From: Calothrix sp. C42_A2020_038 | GTDB taxonomy: Bacteria; Cyanobacteriota; Cyanobacteriia; Cyanobacteriales; Nostocaceae | NCBI GenBank assembly: GCA_015272395.1 | Contig: JACYLQ010000034.1 | Span: 124,001-188,000, forward strand | Reading direction: 5' to 3' | Length of the DNA: 64,000 nucleotides | Part shown: positions 27,079 to 34,879 of the stretch, one piece after another | Position numbering within the stretch: the first letter of the stretch is position 1 | How the letters are laid out: the number at the start of each line of letters is the position of its first letter | The notes under the pieces: model-generated | Seen by the model: the letters and a program-made list of their open reading frames with translations, nothing else | The model's database searches: none | What the model was told of the DNA's origin: nothing | Made by a program: the position numbers and the translations under genes

Positions 27079-27768
27079 TTACACTGCAAACCATTGCTTA
27101 TTGGCAAGATTTAACAAAAATATTTCTTCGTTTTCTTCGTAAACATTTTTATCATTTTCTGAGTTATCATCGTAAGTAATTATCTTGCCTTTTTCGACTC
27201 GGAGGCAGTTTTTTTCTGGAATATATTCAGTTTGATGTTTGTAAATCCAACCAGGATTTTCGCCTTTGGTATTTATTTTTTTTATTTCAAAGGTTTCACA
27301 ATCAAGTATAAAGACAGGTGTTTCACCAAGAATTCGGTCTTGTTGATACCCTAAATTTCCAATAATATATATATAATTATCAACTAACGTTGCCGAATGA
27401 TAGTGGCAAGGAAGAAAAAAATTCATTGGGTAGCCGTAGATAGTTATTTCTCCATTTGGGTGCTTGACAATGACATCATTGTATATACAATAATCAGGGT
27501 CGTAATACTCTTCATGCTCGCCACCAATATAAACAATACGACCATCTGGTAATACTGTACTGGACATACCATGTCTTTGAAAGCACCAAATAGGACCCTC
27601 GCGCAGTTTATTTGTACAACCAAATTCTTCACGTGCTTCCCAAGCAGAATAACCTGTTTCAACCATATATAACCAAAACTCAAAGTTCATGGGATGAGGG
27701 TTGTCATGCCCAAACTTTGGATATTTTTGGCGCTGGAACGTTTCATAACTTACCGTCGTATAAACCAT
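27079..27768 (-). CDS. Kelch-like beta-propeller fragment or short protein (229 aa)
   Basis: The protein has kelch-type segments: GRIVYIGGEHEEYYDPD, FFLPCHYHSATLVDNYIYIIGNLGY and TPVFILDCETFEIKKI. Similar domains occur in bacteria attached to ankyrin repeats or alone; the role is unknown. It begins MVYTTVSYETFQRQKYPKFG and has no signal peptide. About two and a half kelch blades are visible, too few for a closed propeller, so it may act as part of an oligomer. Confidence 0.65.
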   Translation of the reverse strand: MVYTTVSYETFQRQKYPKFGHDNPHPMNFEFWLYMVETGYSAWEAREEFGCTNKLREGPIWCFQRHGMSSTVLPDGRIVYIGGEHEEYYDPDYCIYNDVIVKHPNGEITIYGYPMNFFLPCHYHSATLVDNYIYIIGNLGYQQDRILGETPVFILDCETFEIKKINTKGENPGWIYKHQTEYIPEKNCLRVEKGKIITYDDNSENDKNVYEENEEIFLLNLANKQWFAV

Positions 27769-27881
27769 ATAGCAATCCTGAAGTTATTTTTGCACACAGC
27801 GTTATTCATACTCATTTACCTAAACGCTTGGTTCAATCATGACTGTTATAATATCCTATTGGCTATACGTCGTGCTGTTAT

Positions 27882-29384
27882 CTAGCTCTTGTTTTGCGCT
27901 TCTATTTGTTTAACTACTGTTAATGCAGAGTAGCTGACACCGGCAGTTCCTTCACCTGGATGTGTTGAGTCACCAACTAGCCACAAACCTGGAATTGGTG
28001 TACGATTTGCGAAGCCGAAGGGTCCAAAAGTTTTTATTCTTTGACCAATACCTCCTACTATGCCTTGGTAACGTCCGGTATAACGGTAAAAAGTACGAGG
28101 TGTAGCGGCTTCAACATGAATAATAGTTTCAGGTTTCAAGTAAAAATATTTATTTAGATGCGATATTGCTTCTTCGGTAAACCTCTGTTTTAACTGTTCA
28201 TAATCTTCTTTCCACCATTGTGCAACATCGACAAAAGATGAGGCTATTATTGTCGCTTTTCCGGACGGTGCCCGTCCATCTCCACGATGGCTGACAGATA
28301 CAAACAAAGAATTATTTTCTCCAACTGGACCATTAGAATTATACAAAAACTGGAGGTGAGGCGGGCACTCAGGAGGAATTGCACTTTCGTCTACCCCAAG
28401 ATAAACAACAAAGGCGCCTGAAGGGGAAGGAAGTTTTTCAACACGTTTTTTATAACCGCGTGGTACCTTATCTCCTAATAACTGCACTAAATTTTGAACT
28501 GTAACATTGGCAATAATATGGTCAGCTGGCTCTTCCCACATCTTCTCAGTTTTCTGGTCTTTAACTACAACGCTTACAGCTTTACCACGTTTAACAATAA
28601 TATTTTCTACTGTGTGGCGCATTAATAACTTTCCACCATCACGTTCTAAAGCCTCAACTAAACAATCACTTAGTACTTGCATACTGCCTTGGAGGTGAAA
28701 TAAACCTTGTGGCGCCTGTGATACAGCAAGTGCAGTAGCAGCATAGAGTAATGCAGTTTCTTCGGCACTAACCTGCGAGTATAACTTCAGTTGTAAATCT
28801 AAAAATGTTTTTAACCGCTTATCGTCCGCTAAACCATATGCACGTAGGGCATCACCAACAGTAAATAAAGTATAGGGTACAGTAATAAAAGTACTTGGAC
28901 GCACAGCTTGAGTCAACTGCCACAAATCCCAAACATTGCGCGGTGGCAGTACAGGGTCGCGCGCTTGAAAATCCCAACTTGCTTTGAACAACTCAGCTAA
29001 CAAACCCCAAAATGGTTCACTGCCAGGAAATTGTCGTTGACGTTCTTCCTTCCATTTTTGCGGTTCGCGCCAAACATTAATAGGTGTATTTTCTCCAGGT
29101 AAAAATACTGCACATGCTGGGTCACAAGGTGTAGCCAAAGGTAAAGCAATTTCTAACTCAGAAAAAATTCTGTTGTGAATACCTCCAGGTTCCAACCCTG
29201 CAACTTGTGTGGCGCCAACATCAAAGGTAAATCCTTTACGCTTAAAGGTTGAAGCACAACCCCCCGGCACTAGTGCTTGGTCGAGAATTAAAACGCTGTA
29301 TCCACCATGTGCTAACAAAGCACCAGCAGTTAGTCCGCCAATTCCAGCACCAATTACAACTACGCGCGGTTTCGATTTACCCAT
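27882..29384 (-). CDS. crtD: C-3',4' carotenoid desaturase CrtD
   Basis: A 500-residue FAD-dependent desaturase/isomerase family protein. The dinucleotide-binding motif is VVVIGAGIGGLTAGALLA at residues 8-25. The CrtI-like C-terminal motif is GLWLVGDSTHPGEGTAGVSYSAL. The PGGCASTFKRKGFTFDVGATQVAGLEPGG stretch resembles cyanobacterial CrtD, which introduces the 3',4' double bond in myxol-type carotenoids. CrtISO and CrtO are related alternatives. It stands alone, convergent with no gene and followed by the kelch gene on the same strand. Confidence 0.78.
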   Translation of the reverse strand: MGKSKPRVVVIGAGIGGLTAGALLAHGGYSVLILDQALVPGGCASTFKRKGFTFDVGATQVAGLEPGGIHNRIFSELEIALPLATPCDPACAVFLPGENTPINVWREPQKWKEERQRQFPGSEPFWGLLAELFKASWDFQARDPVLPPRNVWDLWQLTQAVRPSTFITVPYTLFTVGDALRAYGLADDKRLKTFLDLQLKLYSQVSAEETALLYAATALAVSQAPQGLFHLQGSMQVLSDCLVEALERDGGKLLMRHTVENIIVKRGKAVSVVVKDQKTEKMWEEPADHIIANVTVQNLVQLLGDKVPRGYKKRVEKLPSPSGAFVVYLGVDESAIPPECPPHLQFLYNSNGPVGENNSLFVSVSHRGDGRAPSGKATIIASSFVDVAQWWKEDYEQLKQRFTEEAISHLNKYFYLKPETIIHVEAATPRTFYRYTGRYQGIVGGIGQRIKTFGPFGFANRTPIPGLWLVGDSTHPGEGTAGVSYSALTVVKQIEAQNKS

Positions 29385-29996
29385 ACATTTACCTTGGCAC
29401 TTATACTCTAATTTTTACGCTTTTTAATATTTCTATTTACAATGTTACATCTTTCTGAGGGAAGAAGCAGGAATAGTAGTTCGTGTAATTAATTTCGGGT
29501 GGGTTAGTTTACAACGGATGTAGCGGATATAACGGATTGCTATAATATCACTAGGAAGTCAACTCCCAGATATAGCCTTGTCCAAGGACTCCTGGCACAA
29601 AGGTGACAGCAAATATTAAAGCGAACACGTAAAATTTCCAGGAGTTTGGTAGCCCCGCGTTTTTAAACCGGGGTGGAAAAACAACTCGTGCAGATTTATC
29701 TGCATTCAAAAATGCTAAAATATCAGCAGCAAGTAGGAATAATCATCTACGCGACGAAACACTCAAGCGTAAGGCGAAATCCCTGCAACGAAGAACCGAA
29801 CGCGAAAAGCGCGAAACGACTTTCTGGAGCAAGCAATGGCAGGATGTTGAGCGTACTGAACTGGCATTGTGATGAACTCGGAAAGCGAAATAGTTTGTAA
29901 AAGTAAGCGCAATCGCAGCATCTTTTTGATAGTTGTTTTGAGCGTCTAGTGGGATATTTGACTATCCCTTTTAAGCAAGTCTTAAAGAATCTGCCT
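29385..29996. other. 612-bp region of debris and possible small ORFs
   Basis: No secure gene. It holds a hairpin AGCCCCG...CGGGG (29652-29672; a GTTT-TT-AAAC inner stem) like IS200/IS605 ends. There are also two competing start-less frames. On the plus strand 29633-29872 gives a basic peptide (LRDETLKRKAKSLQRRTERE). On the minus strand 29551-29709 gives a hydrophobic one. The mix suggests a decayed mobile element next to a remnant gene. Confidence 0.4.
29551..29709 (-). CDS. Possible small membrane protein (52 aa, TTG start)
   Basis: The frame would begin MNADKSARVVFPPRFKNAGL and include one hydrophobic helix (FYVFALIFAVTFVPGVLG) before GYIWELTS. No ribosome binding site is visible before the TTG, and the frame stays open only 8 codons further. 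The residue pattern looks like a real membrane peptide, so this may be a 5'-truncated gene. Low confidence. Confidence 0.3.
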   Translation of the reverse strand: MNADKSARVVFPPRFKNAGLPNSWKFYVFALIFAVTFVPGVLGQGYIWELTS

Positions 29997-30282
29997 CTAT
30001 GAGCGAGGGCAGAGTGTCAAAGCAAAGCGAGTATGCAAAGTTAAAACCAGTAAAATTGCTGCAAAAGTGAAACTTACCATCGCTTGACCGCTAGGAAAAG
30101 CAAAACTAGCTTGTTGACCCTGCCCTGGAATCGGCGCCGATTCCAGGGGAGGATCAAAATCCTTACTCAAACGGCGATAGCGCCCAAGCCAAGCAAGAGT
30201 TAGTTCTACCACCCAACGTCGGGGTAATATTTCAAAGCCAGAAGTTTGATCAAAACGTTTGACTAAGGCTTTAGACTCATGA
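29997..30282 (-). pseudogene. Chimeric remnant: IS5-family transposase C-terminus joined to PAP2 phosphatase fragment
   Basis: Read leftward, one open frame first encodes [20 protein letters not shown] and [15 protein letters not shown]. This is the conserved C-terminal region of IS5-group transposases. It then continues in frame as [20 protein letters not shown], which matches the PSGHAMVSF motif of PAP2-family phosphatases, with Gln in place of the active-site His. It stops at 29997-29999. The join (about 30135) coincides with a 26-bp perfect palindrome. No start codon or complete domain is present, so both parts are relics. Confidence 0.7.
30123..30148. repeat. 26-bp perfect palindrome at the IS5/PAP2 join
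   Basis: A perfect inverted repeat with no loop: CCCTGGAATCGGC on the left arm and its complement on the right, centred on GGCGCC at 30135/30136. In the chimeric frame it encodes LESAPIPG. It may derive from the insertion or deletion that joined the two fragments. Confidence 0.9.
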
Positions 30283-30381
30283 CAGCCTGAAAAAATTTAC
30301 GCTTTTTCAGACAACATATAAACTTTTGAGGTTGATTCCAGTTCCCTTTATCTTTTATTTGTAAACACCCTCTTAGATTTT

Positions 30382-31020
30382 CTAACTTCCTGGCAAATCT
30401 CGCAACCTTTGACTTTGGTGGGTACGGTCAGCCAAGACTTTTAAAAGTGGTCCATGTGAAGTAAATTCCACTACACTTACCGAACCGACAGGGCAACCCA
30501 AACGATAGCGAAAACGCCCAACATCAATACCCATGAGGCTACATAGCATAATGCGAATTGTAGCTTTATGTGAAACAACTAATACATGACCATCTGGAAA
30601 GCGCTGCTTAATTTCTTCAATAACCTGCATAGCACGGTAAGCAATAGCTACTGCCATTTCTCCGCCCGTAGGTGCATACCAAGCAGGGTCAGCAAGCCAG
30701 CGAATATAATCATCATGGAATTCAGCGTTAACGGTCTCCGGTGTTTTACCCTCCCATTTACCATAATTAATTTCTTTTAAACCATCGCGAAGTTCTGGCT
30801 GTATCTTAACAGCATCACACAACGGTTTTGCTGTCGCAATCGTGCGTTGCATCGGACTCGAAAAAACTGCCTTCCAATTAGTAGAACTGTAAGCGTCAGC
30901 AAAGACCTGTGCCATTTCAATTCCATCAGGTGTAAGTTCAGGGTCAATAGAGCCGCAATAGTAGTTATTACGGCTACATTCTGTTTGACCGTGACGAAGA
31001 AAATAGAGATTTAAAGACAT
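30382..31020 (-). CDS. Histidine phosphatase family protein (phosphoglycerate mutase-like)
   Basis: A 212-residue histidine phosphatase. The catalytic motif LYFLRHGQTECSRNN carries the phospho-accepting histidine near residue 10. The second histidine is in VLVVSHKATIRIML, and the proton-donor Glu is in LKEINYGKWEGKTPE. The family includes cofactor-dependent mutases and small-molecule phosphatases such as alpha-ribazole phosphatase (CobC); the substrate cannot be decided. It is isolated between the IS remnant and the sulfate transporter. Confidence 0.85.
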   Translation of the reverse strand: MSLNLYFLRHGQTECSRNNYYCGSIDPELTPDGIEMAQVFADAYSSTNWKAVFSSPMQRTIATAKPLCDAVKIQPELRDGLKEINYGKWEGKTPETVNAEFHDDYIRWLADPAWYAPTGGEMAVAIAYRAMQVIEEIKQRFPDGHVLVVSHKATIRIMLCSLMGIDVGRFRYRLGCPVGSVSVVEFTSHGPLLKVLADRTHQSQRLRDLPGS

Positions 31021-31364
31021 GTGGAATGGGTCACTCGACTAGTGTTCTGACAACAGAGCGTGATTATTGTAATCCCGTCACGCGCCTTAATACTAGGTTG
31101 ATTTTTGCGTTGCGTCACACACCGCGAAAAATTTTCTTTCGTAAATCTACGGTTAACTAATCAAGTTATTGTAATATTAGGATAATAATTTTCTTGCCCT
31201 TATCCAAAACCTTGTAAAATAAGCTTTGTCAGACAATCAACATTTATTAGATGTACAATATGTAGGTTTTCTATTGCATTTTTATTATTTTTTGTGTAAT
31301 CTCTAACAAAAGACAATATTACATATACTCTATCAAAAAAGTGTAGATTAAGGGAGCAACTAAA
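31021..31364. other. 344-bp intergenic region upstream of sbpA
   Basis: It lies between divergent genes and should hold the sbpA promoter. A GTCACGCGCC and GCGTCACAC pair is present near 31076-31124. I did not see a clear regulator site or hairpin, nor a coding frame. Confidence 0.4.
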
Positions 31365-32507
31365 ATGAAGTTGTTGCAGCGTAGCTCAACAATATGGCGA
31401 AACTTATTAAAGCCATTAGATTTAGGATCTAGATTAAGTTCAGTGAAAGGGTTCCTATCTTTGTTGTTGGTGGGAGTATTTTTAAGTTTAGCTGTCGCAG
31501 CTTGTAATGGAGGAAATGGTGGGGAAGCATCGGCGCCTGCTGGAGGAGCAAGTCCAGTTGCAGCCAGTAGTAAAGATGTAGATTTGACTTTGGTTTCCTT
31601 TGCTGTTACCAAAGCCGCCCATGAAGCTATTATCCCTAAGTTCGTGGAAAAATGGAAACAAGAGAAAAATCAGAACGTCAGGTTCAGGACTAGTTATGGT
31701 GGTTCTGGTTCACAAACGCGCGCTGTGATTGATGGACTAGAAGCAGATATAGTTCACCTAGCATTAGCACTAGATACACAAAGAATCGAAAAAGCTGGGT
31801 TGATACAGCCAGGATGGGAGAAGGAATTTCCAAACAATAGTATTGTATCTAAATCGGTGGGAGCGATAGTAACTCGTCCAGGTAATCCCAAAAATCTCAA
31901 AACATGGGCAGATTTAGGCAGAGAGGGAGTTCAAGTCATTACCGCAGACCCTAAGACATCAGGGGTTGCGCGTTGGAATTTTCTAGCGTTGTGGAACTCA
32001 GTCATTAGATCTGGTGGAGACGATAAAAAAGCTTTAGACTTTGTAACCCAAGTATATACAAGGAATGTACCAGTATTAACTAAAGATGCTCGTGAGGCTA
32101 CTGATGTATTTGTCAAACAAGGGAAAGCGGATGCTCTCATCAACTATGAAAACGAGGTAGTTCTGGCACAGCAAAAAGGTGAAAAAGCGGATTACGTCAT
32201 TCCGGATGTAAACATCTCCATTGACAACCCGATAGCAATAGTAGATAGAAACGTCGATAAACATGGCACACGTGAAGTAGCAGAAGCATTTACACAGTTT
32301 CTATTTACACCAGAAGCACAGCAAGAATTTGCGAAAGTCGGTTTCCGCCCAACTAATGAGGAAGTAGCAAGAACCAAAGAATTTAAAGACAAATATCCAG
32401 ATGTTAAGACCTTGAGTACAGTTCAAGACTTTGGTGGATGGAGCGAAGTCCAGAAAAAATTCTTTGAAGACGGCGCCATCTTTGACCAAATTCAAGCAAA
32501 AAGATAG
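31365..32507 (+). CDS. sbpA: Sulfate ABC transporter substrate-binding lipoprotein
   Basis: A 380-residue periplasmic sulfate-binding protein. A long N-terminus leads to a hydrophobic signal segment and the lipobox SLAVAACNGG, so it is probably anchored by a lipidated cysteine. The mature part has VDLTLVSFAVTKAAHEAIIPKF, SYGGSGSQTRAVIDGLEADIVHLAL and IVTRPGNPKNLKTWADL, typical of SbpA/CysP. It precedes the cysT and cysW permease genes on the same strand by 320 bp. The start at 31365 follows a GGGAG about 8 nt upstream. Confidence 0.94.
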   Translation: MKLLQRSSTIWRNLLKPLDLGSRLSSVKGFLSLLLVGVFLSLAVAACNGGNGGEASAPAGGASPVAASSKDVDLTLVSFAVTKAAHEAIIPKFVEKWKQEKNQNVRFRTSYGGSGSQTRAVIDGLEADIVHLALALDTQRIEKAGLIQPGWEKEFPNNSIVSKSVGAIVTRPGNPKNLKTWADLGREGVQVITADPKTSGVARWNFLALWNSVIRSGGDDKKALDFVTQVYTRNVPVLTKDAREATDVFVKQGKADALINYENEVVLAQQKGEKADYVIPDVNISIDNPIAIVDRNVDKHGTREVAEAFTQFLFTPEAQQEFAKVGFRPTNEEVARTKEFKDKYPDVKTLSTVQDFGGWSEVQKKFFEDGAIFDQIQAKR

Positions 32508-32827
32508 GGTGCCAAAATCAGTGTAATATTTTGATTGATTGATTGAATTGGTAAATAACGCAATCAACGCTTGCAATGTCGGTGCCTAAGACGATAATTA
32601 CTTTTATTAAATTCAAAGCTATTTAATGTTCGGCTTCATTGATGAGATGATTGATGAAATGTAATATGTCAGTCCGCGCATCATTCGTAAAATTTCCTAC
32701 GGGAAAACCTCCGGTTTACATGCGTTGTAGAGACGCGATTTAATCATGTCTCTACGGACATAATTTTTGACAAACCATACAGGAATGCTATGGCTTTCAC
32801 TTACCCTACTCTTAAATTTTGAATTGT
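32508..32827. other. 320-bp spacer with GAGACG-type palindrome and GATT repeats
   Basis: It contains GATTGATTGATTG near 32530 and an inverted repeat GTAGAGAC...GTCTCTAC (32727-32734 and 32748-32755) of the dispersed family also found in sufD. No gene is seen. The spacer separates sbpA from cysT, so transcription of the permease genes may be partly independent. Confidence 0.6.
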
Positions 32828-33709
32828 ATGGCTGTATCCTCACCTAATTCGATACCCCAAAGGTTAACTCCTAAAAAAACACCTAAACCTAATATCGGGT
32901 CGTATTTATCTAAGATACATATAACTTGGGCAATAACAGCTTTATATCTATCAATAATGCTGTTTATTCCCATAGCTGCCATGCTTGCGAAAGCATTTAC
33001 AACTCCTCCTGCGGAGTTTTGGAGAATTGCAACAAGTCCAATTGCATTATCAGCTTATGATGTAACTTTTACAACCTCTCTAATTACTGCAATATTTAAT
33101 GGAGTTTTTGGAACTTTAGTTGCTTGGGTACTTGTTCGTTATGACTTTCCTTTCAAAAGAATTGTAGATGCTTCCGTAGATATACCATTTGCTTTGCCGA
33201 CTGCGGTAGCGGGTTTGACGCTTGCAACAGTATATAGCCAAAGTGGTTGGATAGGTTCACTGTTTGCACCATTTGGAATTAGGATATCTTTCACCCGTTT
33301 AGGGGTAGGAATAGCAATGACACTGATATCCTTACCTTTTGTAGTGCGGACAGTGCAACCAGTGCTTCAAGAAATGGAAAGCGAGGTCGAAGAAGCAGCT
33401 TGGTCATTAGGCGCCGATGAATTTGTGACTTTTTGGCGAGTTATTTTACCTCCTTTACTACCAGCAATTTTGACTGGAGTCGCTCTGGGTTTCGCGCGTG
33501 CGGTTGGGGAGTTTGGTTCAACCGTAATTATTGCTTCTAACACACCTTTTGTGGATTTAATTGCACCAGTGTTAATTTTCCAAAGATTAGAACAGTACGA
33601 CTATGCTGGTGCAACTGTAATAGGTATAGTTTTACTAGTGATTTCGCTAGTACTACTTGTAGGAATCAATCTTTTACAAGCTTGGGGAAGACGTTATGAC
33701 AAGAAGTAA
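32828..33709 (+). CDS. cysT: Sulfate ABC transporter permease CysT
   Basis: A 293-residue inner-membrane permease with about six helices. The ABC-permease EAA loop reads [21 protein letters not shown], followed by [16 protein letters not shown]. It pairs with CysW to form the sulfate channel. I start it at the ATG 32828 ([11 protein letters not shown]), nine bases after a TTG start that is also open. Its end overlaps the cysW start by 14 bp, indicating coupled translation. Confidence 0.94.
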   Translation: MAVSSPNSIPQRLTPKKTPKPNIGSYLSKIHITWAITALYLSIMLFIPIAAMLAKAFTTPPAEFWRIATSPIALSAYDVTFTTSLITAIFNGVFGTLVAWVLVRYDFPFKRIVDASVDIPFALPTAVAGLTLATVYSQSGWIGSLFAPFGIRISFTRLGVGIAMTLISLPFVVRTVQPVLQEMESEVEEAAWSLGADEFVTFWRVILPPLLPAILTGVALGFARAVGEFGSTVIIASNTPFVDLIAPVLIFQRLEQYDYAGATVIGIVLLVISLVLLVGINLLQAWGRRYDKK

Positions 33710-34532
33710 TTTGTCAAAAAAAGGTCGTTTGGCACCTAAAATATTAATAGGTGTTGCATTACTATACCTAGGATTAGTTTTATATATTCCAGCAGTTAAC
33801 GTTTTTGTTTATGCTTTCCGCAAAGGTTTGGGCCCGTTTCTTGCCAATTTAACTCAACCAGACTTTCTTGATGCGGCTTGGCTAACTTTTATACTGGCTC
33901 TAATTTCAGTCCCAGTAAATACTGTATTTGGTTTGTGTGCAGCTTGGGCACTAACTCGTAATAATAACTTTCCTGGACGTGCTTTTATCCTAAGTATTAT
34001 CGACCTTCCGTTTTCGATCTCACCAGTTGTAGCAGGGTTAATGATTGTTTTACTGTATGGACGTAATGGATGGTTCGGTAATTGGTTAATAGAAAACGAC
34101 ATCAGAGTTGTATTTGCGCTTCCAGGAATGGTTTTAGCAACTACATTTGTCAGTATGCCCTTTGTCGCGCGTGAAGTTATACCAGTGTTAGAAGAACTTG
34201 GACATGACCAAGAAGAAGCTGCCAGAACACTAGGCGCCAGAGATTGGCAAATATTTTGGCGTGTAACCTTGCCAAATGTGCGTTGGGGTTTACTGTACGG
34301 CTTAATATTAACTAATGCTAGAGCAATGGGTGAATTTGGCGCCGTTTCGGTAGTGTCGGGAAACATCGCAGGTAAAACTCAAAGTTTACCTTTATATGTT
34401 GAAGACGCTTACAAACAGTATCAAACTGAAGCAGCGTACTCAGCAGCAGTTATTTTAGGATTATTGGCATTAGTGACTCTAGTACTAAAGGATATTTTGG
34501 AAAAGAAAACTAAAATCAAAGAAGTCGAGTAA
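33696..34532 (+). CDS. cysW: Sulfate ABC transporter permease CysW
   Basis: A 278-residue partner of CysT with the EAA loop [21 protein letters not shown] and then [16 protein letters not shown], the CysW signature. About six transmembrane helices. It ends KEVE with a TAA stop at 34530. The expected ATPase gene cysA does not follow; instead a start-less fragment lies downstream, so CysA must be encoded elsewhere. Confidence 0.94.
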   Translation: MTRSNLSKKGRLAPKILIGVALLYLGLVLYIPAVNVFVYAFRKGLGPFLANLTQPDFLDAAWLTFILALISVPVNTVFGLCAAWALTRNNNFPGRAFILSIIDLPFSISPVVAGLMIVLLYGRNGWFGNWLIENDIRVVFALPGMVLATTFVSMPFVAREVIPVLEELGHDQEEAARTLGARDWQIFWRVTLPNVRWGLLYGLILTNARAMGEFGAVSVVSGNIAGKTQSLPLYVEDAYKQYQTEAAYSAAVILGLLALVTLVLKDILEKKTKIKEVE

Positions 34533-34854
34533 TCGAACCACCCGACAAGGTAAAAAATTCAAACGTATTGATAGGTACGGACAGCAAGAAGACGGTACGT
34601 GGGTATTTCGCGACAAACAATTTAAATTTGATGGGACTCCAACATCGGAATATGAATCAGGGTGGGTTTTTAATTCCAACTTGGGTGAGAACGATTATAT
34701 TCCGTGTCCCAAATTGGCGCCTGCTTCAATTGACCCCAGAGTTGCGCTATTTGAGCTAATTGAGGCATCGCGTATATTCTTTACACCAAAAAATTTCGTT
34801 GTTTTACGGGGTTTAGGATGGTTAATCCAAGCGTCCTCGTTGCATAAGTCCTAA
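34489..34854 (+). pseudogene. Start-less open frame downstream of cysW (C-terminal gene fragment?)
   Basis: From the stop at 34486 the frame stays open to TAA at 34852. From about 34540 it looks coding: TTRQGKKFKRIDRYGQQEDG, then TWVFRDKQFKFDGTPTSEYE and FNSNLGENDYIPCPKLAPAS, ending IEASRIFFTPKNFVVLRG. It has no ATG, GTG or TTG in a useful place, and its first part overlaps cysW in another frame. I do not recognise the family. It is most simply the 3' end of a gene whose start was lost. It is followed at once by TAACTCC repeats. Confidence 0.5.
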
Positions 34855-34877
34855 CTCCTAACCCCTAACTCCTAACT
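34846..34877. repeat. TAACTCC heptamer array
   Basis: About four copies of CTAACTCC/CTAACCCC in a row, ending at the stop of the kinase-WD40 gene. This is the short tandemly repeated (STRR) type typical of heterocystous cyanobacteria; related arrays occur at 43474, 45775, 45899 and 51934. Confidence 0.8.
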
Positions 34878-34879
34878 CC

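Noticed and set aside
31021-31364. NtcA-type GTA-N8-TAC site upstream of sbpA
   Set aside because: GTA and TAC half-sites are present but not at the correct spacing.
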